NCBI RefSeq assembly: GCF_024362695.1
Contig: NC_065406.1
Location: 11,966,001-12,030,000 of the forward strand
Length of the DNA: 64,000 nt
DNA from: Pectinophora gossypiella
Taxonomy: Eukaryota > Arthropoda > Insecta > Lepidoptera > Gelechiidae
Direction of reading: 5' to 3'
In this document: positions 23,487 through 33,289 of the stretch, piece after piece
How positions within the stretch are numbered: the first letter of the stretch is position 1
How the letters are laid out: each line of letters begins with the position of its first letter
Notes under the pieces: model-generated
Seen by the model: only the letters and a program-made list of their open reading frames with translations
Told to the model about the DNA's origin: nothing
The model's database searches: none
Made by a program: the position numbers and the translations under genes

Positions 23487-23952
23487 TGGTGGGAAATTTT
23501 ACTACTAATAGTAATTCGAGTAGTAATTCGCTTGTCGCTCGTCGCCGACAGAGACACAGACTCGTCCCAGCTAAGAGCGCCGGCGGCTGCTAAACGCATT
23601 AGCCCCTACAAGTGGATACATTCACTCGTTTACTGTTCACAAGTTAACTCTTACAGATAAAATGTTTGTACACCTATACTTTTCTCGTGAATCTCGTAAA
23701 ATATGAGCTCAGATTTTACTCTTGCTTCAAACATGAATAAATACTCACTCGAATTAGTAAAATCACGGCTTAATGCAAGTGAATATTGAGGATTTAATAC
23801 ATTTCAGCCACGCTCTCGTCGGTGTAACATTCCTCACCATGTTACAAAAATAAAATATTTCTAATCACCTAAATTCGAGTAGTATTCCTTGAGAGGCGTG
23901 ATATGATAGGGCTTTGCGAAAATCTAGTTCAAATCTGTGATATTTCTAACAT
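23487..23952. other. No feature recognised
   Basis: Unique sequence; the first ~100 bp is GC-richer (AAGAGCGCCGGCGGCTGC near 23575), without a convincing frame. Confidence 0.45.
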
Positions 23953-24068
23953 TGTATATTTACGCAAGAGAAGTGTGTCAGGATCGAAGCAAATGGAATT
24001 CTATAGTCTCTGCTTACCCCGGTGGGAAATAGGCGTGAGTTTATGTATGTATGTATGTATATTTACGC
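23953..24068 (+). mobile_element. LINE T 3' end, 13-bp TSD
   Basis: TGTATATTTACGC at 23953-23965 and 24056-24068 is a perfect target duplication. The 90-bp insert encodes, in one frame, VCQDRSKWNSIVSAYPGGK followed by a stop: the end of the LINE T protein. It then ends in (TATG)n. It is a severely 5'-truncated LINE copy. The body is unbroken, so this may be one of the younger copies. Confidence 0.9.
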
Positions 24069-24238
24069 CTATACGTATATCTTACTTAAACACAAATAAC
24101 GGAAGTACTACTTACATTGGTTAGACTCTAACCAACCTCTAACCGTTAGAGGGATAATGAGTCTTAACATGCACGTAACAGCCACTTAATTCCTAAAATC
24201 ATCCTACCTGTATAATAAAGCAGTTTATAATTATTATC

Positions 24239-24591
24239 GAAAAATACGGCCTCGGTGGACCAGTGGTTCAGCGTTGAGCTTACGATCCGGAGGTCCCGGG
24301 TTCAAATCCCAGTGAAGAAATATCATATAAAATACTTTGTGATCCCTAGTTTAATTAGGACATTACAGGCTGATCACCTAATTGTCCAAAAGTAAGATGA
24401 TCCGTGCTTCGGAAGGCATGTTAAGCCGTTGGTCCCGGTTACTATTTACTGATGTAAGTGAGTAATCGTTACATGAGCTATGTCAGGAGCCTTTGGCGGC
24501 TCAATAATAACCCTACACCAGGGTTAGTGAGGTTGGTAATCCACCTCTCAATCCACACGATAGAAGAAGAAGAAAAGAAGATAGAAAAATA
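24239..24591 (+). mobile_element. Full-length SINE A with tRNA-like head
   Basis: The head 24250-24316 has a box-A-like region (TGGACCAGTGGTTCAGCG) and box B (GGTTCAAATCCC), as in a tRNA-derived pol III promoter. The body follows (CTTTGTGATCCCTAGTTTAA, AGGCTGATCACC), then the shared core 24401-24438, TCAGGAGCCTTTGGCGGCTC and a (GAA)n tail to about 24575. GAAAAATA flanks both sides (24239-24246 and 24584-24591) as a short possible TSD. Noctuid moths carry closely similar SINEs. Confidence 0.85.
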
Positions 24592-24597
24592 ATATCA

Positions 24598-24756
24598 GGG
24601 GGGTTAAAAAGGCCACATCGAAGCAATTCATCTAATAAAGCAATGTTACTGTTTGACATTTGTTTGCATTGCGCACTTACTTTTATATGCACAAATGTCA
24701 AATTGCAATATTGCTTTCTTAGATGAATTGCTTGGATGTGGCATTTTTAACCCCCC
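24598..24756. mobile_element. MITE M2, complete palindromic copy
   Basis: The ends GGGGGGTTAAAAAGGCCACA and GGCATTTTTAACCCCCC are TIRs. The inverted identity runs inward through CGAAGCAATTCATCTAA and AAAGCAAT for about 60 bp to an asymmetric ~30-bp centre (TGCATTGCGCACTTACTTTT). Similar copies lie at 48798, 50169 and 56640. No transposase and no clear target duplication, so the superfamily is undetermined. Confidence 0.85.
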
Positions 24757-24775
24757 AGGACTTATTAGTTCTACA

Positions 24776-24909
24776 CTGAATACAAGCTTGGTTTTACCGA
24801 TATCATAATAGTACGCCATATAATAGTATGCCATATTCTCCTAGTTATTTTATCTTTCGACACATAAGAATTACTACTATCACGTCGGTAAAACCAAGCT
24901 TGTAGTCAG
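24776..24909. mobile_element. Fold-back MITE M6
   Basis: A 20-bp perfect inverted repeat, TACAAGCTTGGTTTTACCGA (24781-24800) and its complement (24885-24904), extends to 25 bp with one mismatch, and then weakly inward. It lies only 19 bp from M2. No second copy in the window. Confidence 0.75.
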
Positions 24910-25271
24910 GGCCTAGCAATTTGTCAGGATTATCGAAATAGACTAATCTGTCTATAGCCTGAAGGAAGCTATTATAATATATACACTCAACTTCAAAAAC
25001 TGACTGATGATTTACGAGTATGATGTTCTACCAATACACAGTATGATTTATTACTATTTAACGTTTACGTTAGCACTTGTATGCTTTTGACTCTCATTTC
25101 ATAACTACCATCTAAGTTTATCAGATGAAACTTCAGCTAAAGATAATGTTCTTAACATAATCAACATCGTTAAGTAATTTTTGCATACACGTGGAGGCTT
25201 GTTATTGGCTTATAATAGCTGTAAGCATCCCAAATAAAATAAAATTAAATTAACAAAAAAGCTAGATAATA
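24910..25271. other. No feature recognised
   Basis: Unique AT-rich sequence between MITEs. Confidence 0.45.
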
Positions 25272-25513
25272 GGGAAGTTACCAACTAGCCAAATCAGTTA
25301 CTTTTTACTAAACGTCAAAACACAAAATTACTATGGAATTTGTATGAAAAAGCAACCTGTGACGCCAAAGAAAAACGCACTTATTATTACTTTCTGTATT
25401 AAAATTCATAAATAAATTAAATAGAAAAAAGAACAAGTTTTTTGTCACCTTTAGATCTGTCTTTATTAAGAAATCAGAATTTCACAGTTTATCTTTGACC
25501 TAGGAAACTACCC
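25272..25513. mobile_element. MITE M7 copy
   Basis: A ~240-bp repeat with weak terminal inversion (GGGAAGTTACCAACTAG against CTAGGAAACTACCC). It shares long blocks with 31161-31500, including AAATCAGTTACTTTTTACTA, GGAATTTGTATGAAAAAGC and AATCAGAATTTCACAG. Class uncertain. Confidence 0.65.
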
Positions 25514-26020
25514 AATTAGGTGGTTACTTAAGTTTTCCTAACATCTAGTCAGAATATAATTTACTATACGCACATCTCTACTATTTAAATTAGTCTCAAC
25601 AAGTGTTCTTGACTTTAATCATTGGTTTGTTAGCAAATCAATACAATCACGAGACCGGTATATCAAGCCTACCCGCTTATTACACTGGTGTAGAGTTTAT
25701 TTTCCTAGCGTTGGCTGTGTGTCGTAGATACAGTAAAGCAAATATTATAGTATCTAGTTATAATCGCCTTCGGACATGATCGCGCACGGTCCTCTTAGGA
25801 GATGTATACTAAGTCGCCATTGGACTTCGGAACATGTCAATGATCTATGTACACAAATGTCGTACTGTCGGATCGAATATTAATATTACGTTCAGCTAAA
25901 TAACCGACCACCTTGTAACAGCTGCAGCGAAGCTTTAGATCATGCCTACAGGCAAGTCTGGAAGTCGAGTCTATTTATTACTCTTTACTGCGACCCGTTT
26001 TATAAAACTAATCTAGAAAA
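25514..26020. other. No feature recognised
   Basis: Unique sequence without a supportable gene. Confidence 0.45.
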
Positions 26021-26164
26021 ATCTACTCTGAATCAGCGTGCGTGTATGAAACGATTGATGAATGTGAAGGAAGCAAGAGAAGTATGTCAGCATCGATGCA
26101 AATGGAATACCATAGTCTCTGCTTGCCCCGGTGGGAAATGGGCATGAGTTTATGTATGTATGTA
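26021..26164 (+). repeat. LINE T 3' end fragment
   Basis: It encodes an eroded CMKRLMNV-like stretch (GTATGAAACGATTGATGAA) and then CATAGTCTCTGCTTGCCCC, GTGGGAAATGGGCATGAG and a (TATG)n tail. No TSD was found. It belongs to the same family as 23966 and 45089. Confidence 0.75.
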
Positions 26165-27366
26165 CAGTCAAGAACAGAGGTTCCCAAACTTTCAAGAAAG
26201 CGTTTAAGAAAACTTCATTTTAAGGAACCCCAAATCAAATAACTACGAATCAAAGACACTGTAATCGAAATAAGAACAATAGGTAGCTTTTATCGGAAAT
26301 ATTTCAAAGGTGAAATACTTTATTATTCACTTTAACTTTTAATGCAAAGTATGAAATTTTGTGAAATCCTAGTGACTTTCCGTGAAACCCTAAAGGATTA
26401 AAGAATTAACACTAAAATAAGAGAAAAAGAAAAGAGATAAAAGTCTTTTGTTATTATTTATTTTTATTTTATTTTTGTGTTAGTAAAACATATAAATTTA
26501 TGTACTTAAGTAAAAACTTAATGTGTACATTCGCAGTTGAGAAATAGGTGTACCGCCATCAAGTTATTAAAAAATATACGTTTACGAGTTTAAAACTTGC
26601 AGAACAAGGCGAAGTAAAAACTAAAATAAAGCAAAATCACCTCATAACTAGGCCACAACAGGCTCAATTTTCCCTGGCGCGATAATATTTTCACGGAAAT
26701 TTTCTAAAGATTGCATGCTGTGTAAGGTTTTTACTTAGAAAATATGAAAATACGATAAGTCGCTCCGGCCAAGGAGTTATTGCTATTTGCGGCAAATTTA
26801 CAATAAATCAGGTCAAAAAAAAGATAAAGATAAAATAAAGATATGCTTTAAATAGTACGTCATAATATAACCCCGTTATTGGGACTTCCTAGTAAGCTTC
26901 ATGTAAAGACCTGTGTCAGGAAGCTCCGCTCTTCCTAATTGCTATTACAACTTTGATAGTACATATATCTATTTATTTCTGTTAACAATAATAATCAACG
27001 TTTAAATAAAAGTTAAAGAGAAATACTTATGAGATAAGATGTGTGTGTGTGTGTTTGTGTGTTGTGTGTTAGCCCTACGATGTGGGTAATTGTGTTACCA
27101 GAGTGGTATATAGGTCAGGTTAGGTACATTATAGTTAGGTGTTTCCTTATCTTCATTGTACTTGTTTCACCAGTTCGTTTCTAGTTCACTGCACACACAA
27201 TGCACCTACAGATCTTCTATTGATAGTGACACGTTTTGTACAAAATAGCAAATAATGCTAAACAGGTCTCACTTATAAATAAAATACCTCTTACAATGCG
27301 TCACATCCAGGAAAATTACCGAAGAGGCTCGCAGCTTTTACTCTAAAACCTATATAAACATATAAA
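26165..27366. other. No gene; (TG)n microsatellite
   Basis: AT-rich sequence with a TG-rich microsatellite at about 27040-27070. Nothing else is supportable. Confidence 0.5.
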
Positions 27367-27429
27367 ACATACATATATAAACTCACGCCAATTTCCCACC
27401 GGTTTAAGTAGAAAATATGGAATTCCATT
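27367..27429 (-). repeat. LINE T 3' end, antisense scrap
   Basis: ACATACATATATAAACTCAC, CCAATTTCCCACCGG and GGAATTCCATTA are the complement of the LINE T tail. Confidence 0.65.
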
Positions 27430-27551
27430 AATAATAATAAATAAAAGAAAGAATCCATTATTAATCGATAAGAACACTCCTGCAAATTAGTACCTTTAGA
27501 TTCTCTCACCAAAAACGTAGATCCTCTCTCACCCACCTTCAACATCACAGT

Positions 27552-27690
27552 AAAGATCTGCTGATCACCCAACCGTCCAAAAGTAAGATGATCTTCGGAG
27601 GACATGTTGAGCAGTCGGTCCCAGCTACTATTTACTTATGTAGTCGTTACATGAGCCATATCAGAGGTCTTTGGCGGCTTAATAGCAAGT
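27552..27690 (+). repeat. Degenerate SINE A
   Basis: CTGATCACCCAACCGTCC, AAAAGTAAGATGATC, an eroded core (27590-27623) and TTACATGAGCCATATCAG followed by GGTCTTTGGCGGCTTAA. Head and tail are lost. Confidence 0.65.
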
Positions 27691-28217
27691 AAAGATACAA
27701 GAGTAATGAGTACTTTCCCACCAGGAGCGTTTCGGAACGGTCTTTTTGACTAGACCTAGGTACCTGTTAAGGTCGATATCTTCTCCTTCCATCGAAGAAA
27801 AACAAGAAGAAGGTCGAGGGTCTACGAGGAGAAGGTCGGTATAATGTATTTTGAATTTTTTACATGTATTACATTGTATTTAGTATTAAGATTTAATAAA
27901 GTTACTAACAAGGGTTAATTACACAACGAGAGAAGACGCAAAAAGACAAGTATAGCAATTCATAAAGATTTGTTGCTGTCCAAAATTCATGACCTATCGC
28001 CGTCATCATTAATATTATAATATAAAGGAAGATTCTGTCTCAGACAGAAGCTTTATAACTCGGTGCATAATGTAAACGAGAAACCATCTGGCTCTGTTTA
28101 AATGACCGTCGCGTCGTTGGAAACTGGGATAATACGAAGAACGGCGAAAATGTAAGAAAAGCTGTAGCTGTGTAGAGGTGTACCTCTTTTTGTAGCAAAC
28201 AGCATAATAATCACTAA
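27691..28217. other. No feature recognised
   Basis: Unique sequence; 27785-27835 is purine-rich. No gene was recognised. Confidence 0.45.
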
Positions 28218-28562
28218 CAAAAATCACTTTGTGATCCCTAGTTTGGTTAGGACATTACAGGCTGAGCACCTGATTGTCCAACAGTAAGAAGATCCGTGCT
28301 TCGGAAGGCACGCTAAGCCGTTGGTCCCAGGCTACTAGCCCAAACACCTCCACCAACCCGCAGTGGAGCAGCGTGGTGGAGTATACTCCATACTCCGGTT
28401 AATTGAGGGATTTTTCGGACAATCAGGTGATTCAAGCCTGCAATGTCCTTACCAAACAAAGGACAGTCTCACAAAGTGATTTCGGCAATGTCCCCATCGG
28501 GAATCGAACCCGGACCTCCAGATCGGACTAACCTAACCTAACCACTAGACCACAGAGGCTGT
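28218..28562. mobile_element. Chimeric fold-back SINE (A body, B 3' part, inverted B head)
   Basis: 28224-28330 is SINE A in sense (TGTGATCCCTAGTTTGGTTA and the shared core). Directly after the core it switches to the SINE B 3' region (CTACTAGCCCAAACACC, AGTGGAGCAGCGTGGTGG, ATACTCCGGTTAATTGAGG). From about 28408 the rest is an antisense SINE B 5' half ending with a box-B complement (GGGAATCGAACCCGG) and box-A complement (CCACTAGACCACAGAGGC). The anticodon-arm region of that head carries a small CTAACCTAACCTAACC run. There is no obvious TSD. Confidence 0.75.
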
Positions 28563-29756
28563 TAAAAACAGTTATTGTTATGTAAATATGAAGTACGGGA
28601 TGTAACCTTAGATAATTGTTTTATCTTTTGTGATCTATTGACGTATATAAACAGATTTTATTTGCGCATCATTCAAGGTAAGTAACCTGTTATAATATAC
28701 ACAGAAGATGTATATAATATAAATATACATGTTTTGTAACTTACCCAAGGTAAGGTACTGACGCACATGCAGGCCCCATCCACGTACCATCAGCAGCAGT
28801 CACATGCAACAGCATAACGCGCGTGTCCCAGTAATTGAGCCAATAGAAATAGTTTATTTCATACCCAATAGGGTTGGTAAGCGCGAAAAAAATCTAAGTC
28901 GATACATATTGTTACAACCAAACCAATTCAACACGAAACTTCTTTCTAAAATATAAATTACCTATTCAGTTTCTACCTAAATTGAAAAGACTCACAAAGC
29001 GACCTAACGTAACCTTCGCGTAAAGGTTCCATTAATTCACAAGAGTTCAATAAAGTTGAAATACAAATAAAGTGCGAAGACGTTGAATAAAAGCAGTTTC
29101 AAAGTAAGCTATTTGAAATTTTAGAAGGCATTTTACATGCTCTTTGTGCAAAATGAAAAATTCCCGACGACATTGTACGTTGCTCACTCCAACGCCTGCA
29201 CGGTTCTACCCATTAATATTCCATACTCCCTCTGGCACTGAAAACAGCGGCCCTGACAAAGATCTAAAATAATGCCTTTAAAATTATCATTTCTACTAAA
29301 GCCAGCTTTATTATCATTCCTGAAATTAGCACAGGCTTTGAGCTGGAAAATAATTTCGGGAATAAGTAACCTCATTTTGCTGGGATTATTTTCATGATGT
29401 CAAATGTCTATATAGTTGCTACTGTGCTGACTGTAGGTATCTTTGTATAACCCAATATTATTCTAATTATAACGATGATTACTTACTTAAATATCACGTA
29501 AGTAATTAATTTATTTGTAAGCAAGTTGATTTCAAATTGTTCTACGAGATATCCCCGAATAAAAACATAAGTTTCTTCTTCGCTATGTAGTAGGTACCTA
29601 ATCAAATTGTTATTAGTTATTTTAATAAAATTGTTGAAAGGTTAATTACGTGGATTTCATATCGTGGAAAAGTTAAATTGGTTTCGAGTATAGTTTCCAA
29701 GTAACTTAATTTATTTATTACAGAGATTAAACATATTTAGATGAGCGTAGAGTTAA
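28563..29756. other. About 1.2 kb without a recognised feature
   Basis: AT-rich; isolated short frames only. Confidence 0.5.
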
Positions 29757-30210
29757 GGGGCCTTAATAAGGCCACATCGAAGCAATTCATCTAAAAAAGC
29801 AATATAGCAATTTGACATAATGTGTGTGAGTGCGCACTTACTTTTATATGCGCAAATGCGAGTACCTCTACGTCGTATTCTCTCTCAATACAATGATTCA
29901 TTTCAGTTTATAGACATATTCAATTTATCTAGTTCTAAATTTAAAAAATCTATTATTCAAGCCCTGAGCTGATTTATTTTTTGTTTAATTTATAACGTAA
30001 CCTTTTTCAACTCACTAGACGACATTGTAAACTAATACGTGGATAATGTGGTTGATTGTACATGTACCTACTTATGTGAAAAAATCCTACACCTATTGTT
30101 AATATATCATGTATAATTGTTCATTATCCCATGAAAATAAATAAATGTCAAATTGCACTAAGTATTCCATTTTTAGATGAATCACTTTTATGTGTCCTTT
30201 TTAACACTAC
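29757..30210. mobile_element. MITE M2 split by a ~280-bp insertion
   Basis: The left half 29757-29858 (GGCCACATCGAAGCAATTCA, the GCGCACTTACTTTTATATGC centre) and the right half 30143-30210 (AAATGTCAAATTGC, TTTTTAGATGAATCAC, CCTTTTTAACAC) make one M2 when joined. The break falls at AAATG, which is present on both sides (29854-29858 and 30143-30147), as for a 5-bp target duplication. The insert (29859-30142) has no recognised identity and ends in AAATAAAT. Confidence 0.65.
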
Positions 30211-30378
30211 CCTGTACATTTATTTACTTTATGTCGTTAATGAGGGTAACTTAAATGTCACGTATCCTTTATGAGCGTGTATAAACAGTTAGTTGGCCAT
30301 GAAACAAAACAAATTCATAAAAAGTATATCCACCAGATTTATAGAAAATTTCCCACTCTCATCTCACGACTCCCAATC

Positions 30379-30487
30379 TCAGCTCACGACTATATCCCAA
30401 TTGGGGTAGTCGGAGGTGCATCCATGGCAAGGTGAACAAAGTACCCACACCTCACCGAGCTTTCTGTTAGACCAACGTGATAGGTTA
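30379..30487 (-). repeat. LINE L2-type 3' end fragment
   Basis: ACGACTATATCCCAATTGGG and CACCTCACCGAGCTTTCTG in antisense, stopping after CCAACGTGATAGG. Same family as 1226 and 32818. Confidence 0.7.
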
Positions 30488-30532
30488 GAAGTACAATAAA
30501 TGCAATAACATCAGAAACACCCTAAAACGTCC

Positions 30533-30871
30533 CACTGTTGGTCTTCTTCTTCTATCGTGTGGTTTGTGAAGTGGATTACCAACCCCATCAACCCTGGTCT
30601 CTGGGTAATTATTGAGCCTGATATGACTCATGTAACGACTACGTACTTACATCAGTAAGTAGTAGTAACTGGGACCAACGGCTTAACGTGCCTTCCGAAG
30701 CACGGATTATCTTACTTTTGGACAATCAGGTGAGCAGCCTGTAATGTCCAAACCAAACTAGGGATCACAAAGTGATTTTTATGATTTGTCCCTACCGGGA
30801 TTCGAACCCGGGACCTCCGGATCGTGAGCACATCGCTCAACCACTAAACCACAGAGGCCGTCACTGTTGGT
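30533..30871 (-). mobile_element. Full-length SINE A, antisense, 10-bp TSD
   Basis: CACTGTTGGT at 30533-30542 and 30862-30871 brackets a 319-bp element. Read on the minus strand it starts with a tRNA-like head (GGCCTCTGTGGTTTAGTGG, box B GGGTTCGAATCCC). It continues through the GTGATCCCTAGTTTGG body and the shared core (30669-30706 on the plus strand), and ends in GATAGAAGAAGAAG. This is the best-preserved complete SINE A in the window, with intact pol III boxes. Confidence 0.9.
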
Positions 30872-31160
30872 GAAGTAAACTAAAAGATTATAATATTTTC
30901 TAACTGCTCTACTTAACTTATCCAGCCGCAATATTTATTCAATCCAGTACATTTCCACGTTAAAGTGTTCATTAATAGAATGTCGTCAAGTGAGCAATTT
31001 ATCACGGGATACCAATTAAATCGGTCGCTATATGAACCACATTTATGCCCGCGATTCACTCATATTCTTCCTCGCGTTGAACGATACACAATCTAGAGCG
31101 ATCAATAAGGTGCATGTTACGAAACTCATTCTGGCACATTCTTTACAACTTCGTATAATA
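30872..31160. other. No feature recognised
   Basis: Unique sequence between SINE A and MITE M7. Confidence 0.45.
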
Positions 31161-31500
31161 GGCTAGTTTCTAACTAGTCAAATCAGTTACTTTTTACTAA
31201 ACATCAAAACGCAAAATTTCTATGGAATTTGTATGAAAAAGCAACCTGTGACGTCATAAAAAAACGTGACAAAATGTCACACATAATATCTCGTAATATA
31301 TTACATAATATACACAGACATAAATAATATATTTTCTTTATTTAAATTCATAAATAAGTTACTTAAATAGAAAAAAGAAACCGATTTTTACCGACTTCAA
31401 AAAAGGAGGAGGTTCTCAATTCGACCGTATATTTTTTTGTCAACTTTATATCTGTCTTTATTTAGTAAGTAATCAGAATTTCATAATTTATCTTTGACAT
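31161..31500. mobile_element. MITE M7 with an internal extra segment
   Basis: It shares the M7 blocks (AAATCAGTTACTTTTTACTA, GGAATTTGTATGAAAAAGC, AATCAGAATTTCATAA). Relative to 25272 it carries an additional CCGACTTCAAAAAAGGAGG and GGTTCTCAATTCGACCG segment (about 31388-31428), which also occurs at 11519. The two copies also differ by ~60 bp of AT-rich sequence near 31270-31330. Confidence 0.6.
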
Positions 31501-31679
31501 ATATAAGTACTTATATTTAAGTACGTAAATATACTAAGTTCGTCTCTCTTAAAGAAGTTAGTTGTTTTAGATACGCATATGAAGATATATCACTGGTAAA
31601 AAAGAACATAAGTAACACTAACATAGTCCGAAAGTCATTTATATACTAAAAAAAACAAACAACACACATTAATAAGTGT

Positions 31680-32030
31680 GATAAGAGAGATATTTGGTGT
31701 AAAAGACGATATAGAGACTAAGATTGAGAAGGGAATGTTAAGTTGGTTTGGACACGTAGAGCGGATGAAGGATAATAGGATTACTACAGCGGTATATAAA
31801 GCGTAGATTGGTTGTAGGGTTGGCAGAGGAAGGCCTAGAATGAGGTACATTAACAAAATTGAAGATGTCCTTAGAAAAGGTTAAGTACGATCTACTCTGA
31901 ACCGGCGTGCGTGTATGAAACGACTGATGAACGTGGAGGAAGCAAGAGTAGGGTGTCCAGGATCGAAGCAAATGGAATTCCATAGTCTCTGCTTACCCCA
32001 GTGGGAAATAGGCGTGAGTTTATGTATGTG
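31680..32030 (+). pseudogene. LINE T reverse-transcriptase C-terminal pseudogene
   Basis: Conceptual translation gives IREIFGVKDDIETKIEKG, then LSWFGHVERMKDNR, a glycine/arginine-rich GRGRPRMRYINKIEDVL and the terminal CMKRLMNVEEA block. This is the C-terminal region downstream of the RT domain in RTE-like non-LTR retrotransposons. At least two in-frame stops (after TAVYKA and after DVLRKG) and a frame change near 31955 break it. The 3' end (TAGTCTCTGCTTACCCC, GGCGTGAGTTTATGTATG) is shared by six other loci in the window. It is the longest LINE T fragment here. Confidence 0.75.
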
Positions 32031-32817
32031 TAAGAAAATAACCTTGTGTAGTTTGAATAAATAAATCTATCATTATTTAAATTAATAACTTAACCTATCA
32101 ACAATTAGAAAGTTGAATTTTTCATCACGTCTCATAATGCAAAATATCAATCAATCTCCCTGATTGCTCTGAGTATATTTTACAGCAAAGAATACGATTT
32201 AAAATAACATATAATGTGTATGTGCCTCGTTAAATTTGCAATTCTTCTTCAATTATCCTAGTAATTAAGTGCTTACTATTCTCAATAAACGCTGTATAGT
32301 GGGTAGATAATCGCCATATAAGTATAGACAAGTATGTTTAATAACATCCGTCATTATTATACCAGATAACTACTCAATAGGTAAACAATTTATAGGTATA
32401 GGTAAAAATGCTATCCAAAATTCTGGACTTAGTAAATTAAATTCTTCTTTTTTGGGGTGTGTATATATGTATACGTTTTCACAATAAAATACCAGACAGT
32501 ATTTTGAATGTGTCAGAAAATATGCTCATGTGAAGCTTACTTTATGTAAAAAAAATTAATAATTACTTAAATGATAAAAATGCCCGCTATTAAATGTGTT
32601 TCTCTAGTTATTAAATAACTTATAATGTACACCTAAATTGATTTAAAAGATGTGTTGCTGTTGCAGTTTCTTGTCATTTCTTCTCAGCCATAACACCTTG
32701 CGAAATCACGTAGATTCAAAAAATGTTAAATTGACTTTCAACAATTGTACCATTCCTTGTTACTTATGTTGTCCTGTAGCGTAGCTGCGGTAAGGTAACG
32801 GAGACAAATTATTACAT
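32031..32817. other. No feature recognised
   Basis: AT-rich unique sequence. Confidence 0.5.
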
Positions 32818-32972
32818 TCAGCTCAGGACTACATCCCAATTGGGGTAGCCAGACGTACATACATCGCAAGATGAACTAAGTGCCCACCCCTCACCGAGCT
32901 TTCTGTTAGACCAACTTGATAGGTGGTGAGTCGTGTCGCCGTCTATACTGGTCGACCCAACTGGGTTAGTGA
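32818..32972 (-). repeat. LINE L2-type 3' end, longest copy
   Basis: In antisense: CATCCCAATTGGGGTAGCC, CCTCACCGAGCTTTCTGTTA, GTGTCGCCGTCTATACTGG and ACCCAACTGGGTTAGTGAAA. The 61-codon minus frame is part of the repeat. No TSD was found. Confidence 0.7.
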
Positions 32973-33289
32973 AACCTGTACTTAAGATAAATTCATAACT
33001 CAAGAAGAAGATTATGAAAATAAGGATTAAAACATTCTGTTATTATATTACCAACTCAGTCAAGTTTCATCTAGCTACTTAGTATCTCTAACTTTCAGAC
33101 ATGGAATCTGTTTGGTGAAAGCTTTTACAGAACATGTACTAGGTATATAAGTAAGCCGACATATATTTTTTGGGCTTAGAAGGTCATAATAGAAGGATCA
33201 TAAGGATTTGAGTCGGAGTATCTAAAGAGAGGGATCGTTCGGGGATAAAACGTGAAGTGTACGGGCTTTTTTGTCAGTAATCGATTATA

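Noticed and set aside
27291..27605. A 104-codon minus-strand frame containing TFLVRES, as in SH2 domains
   Set aside because: No other SH2 landmarks flank it; the 5' part of the frame is antisense SINE A and the 3' part is LINE T, so the motif is chance.
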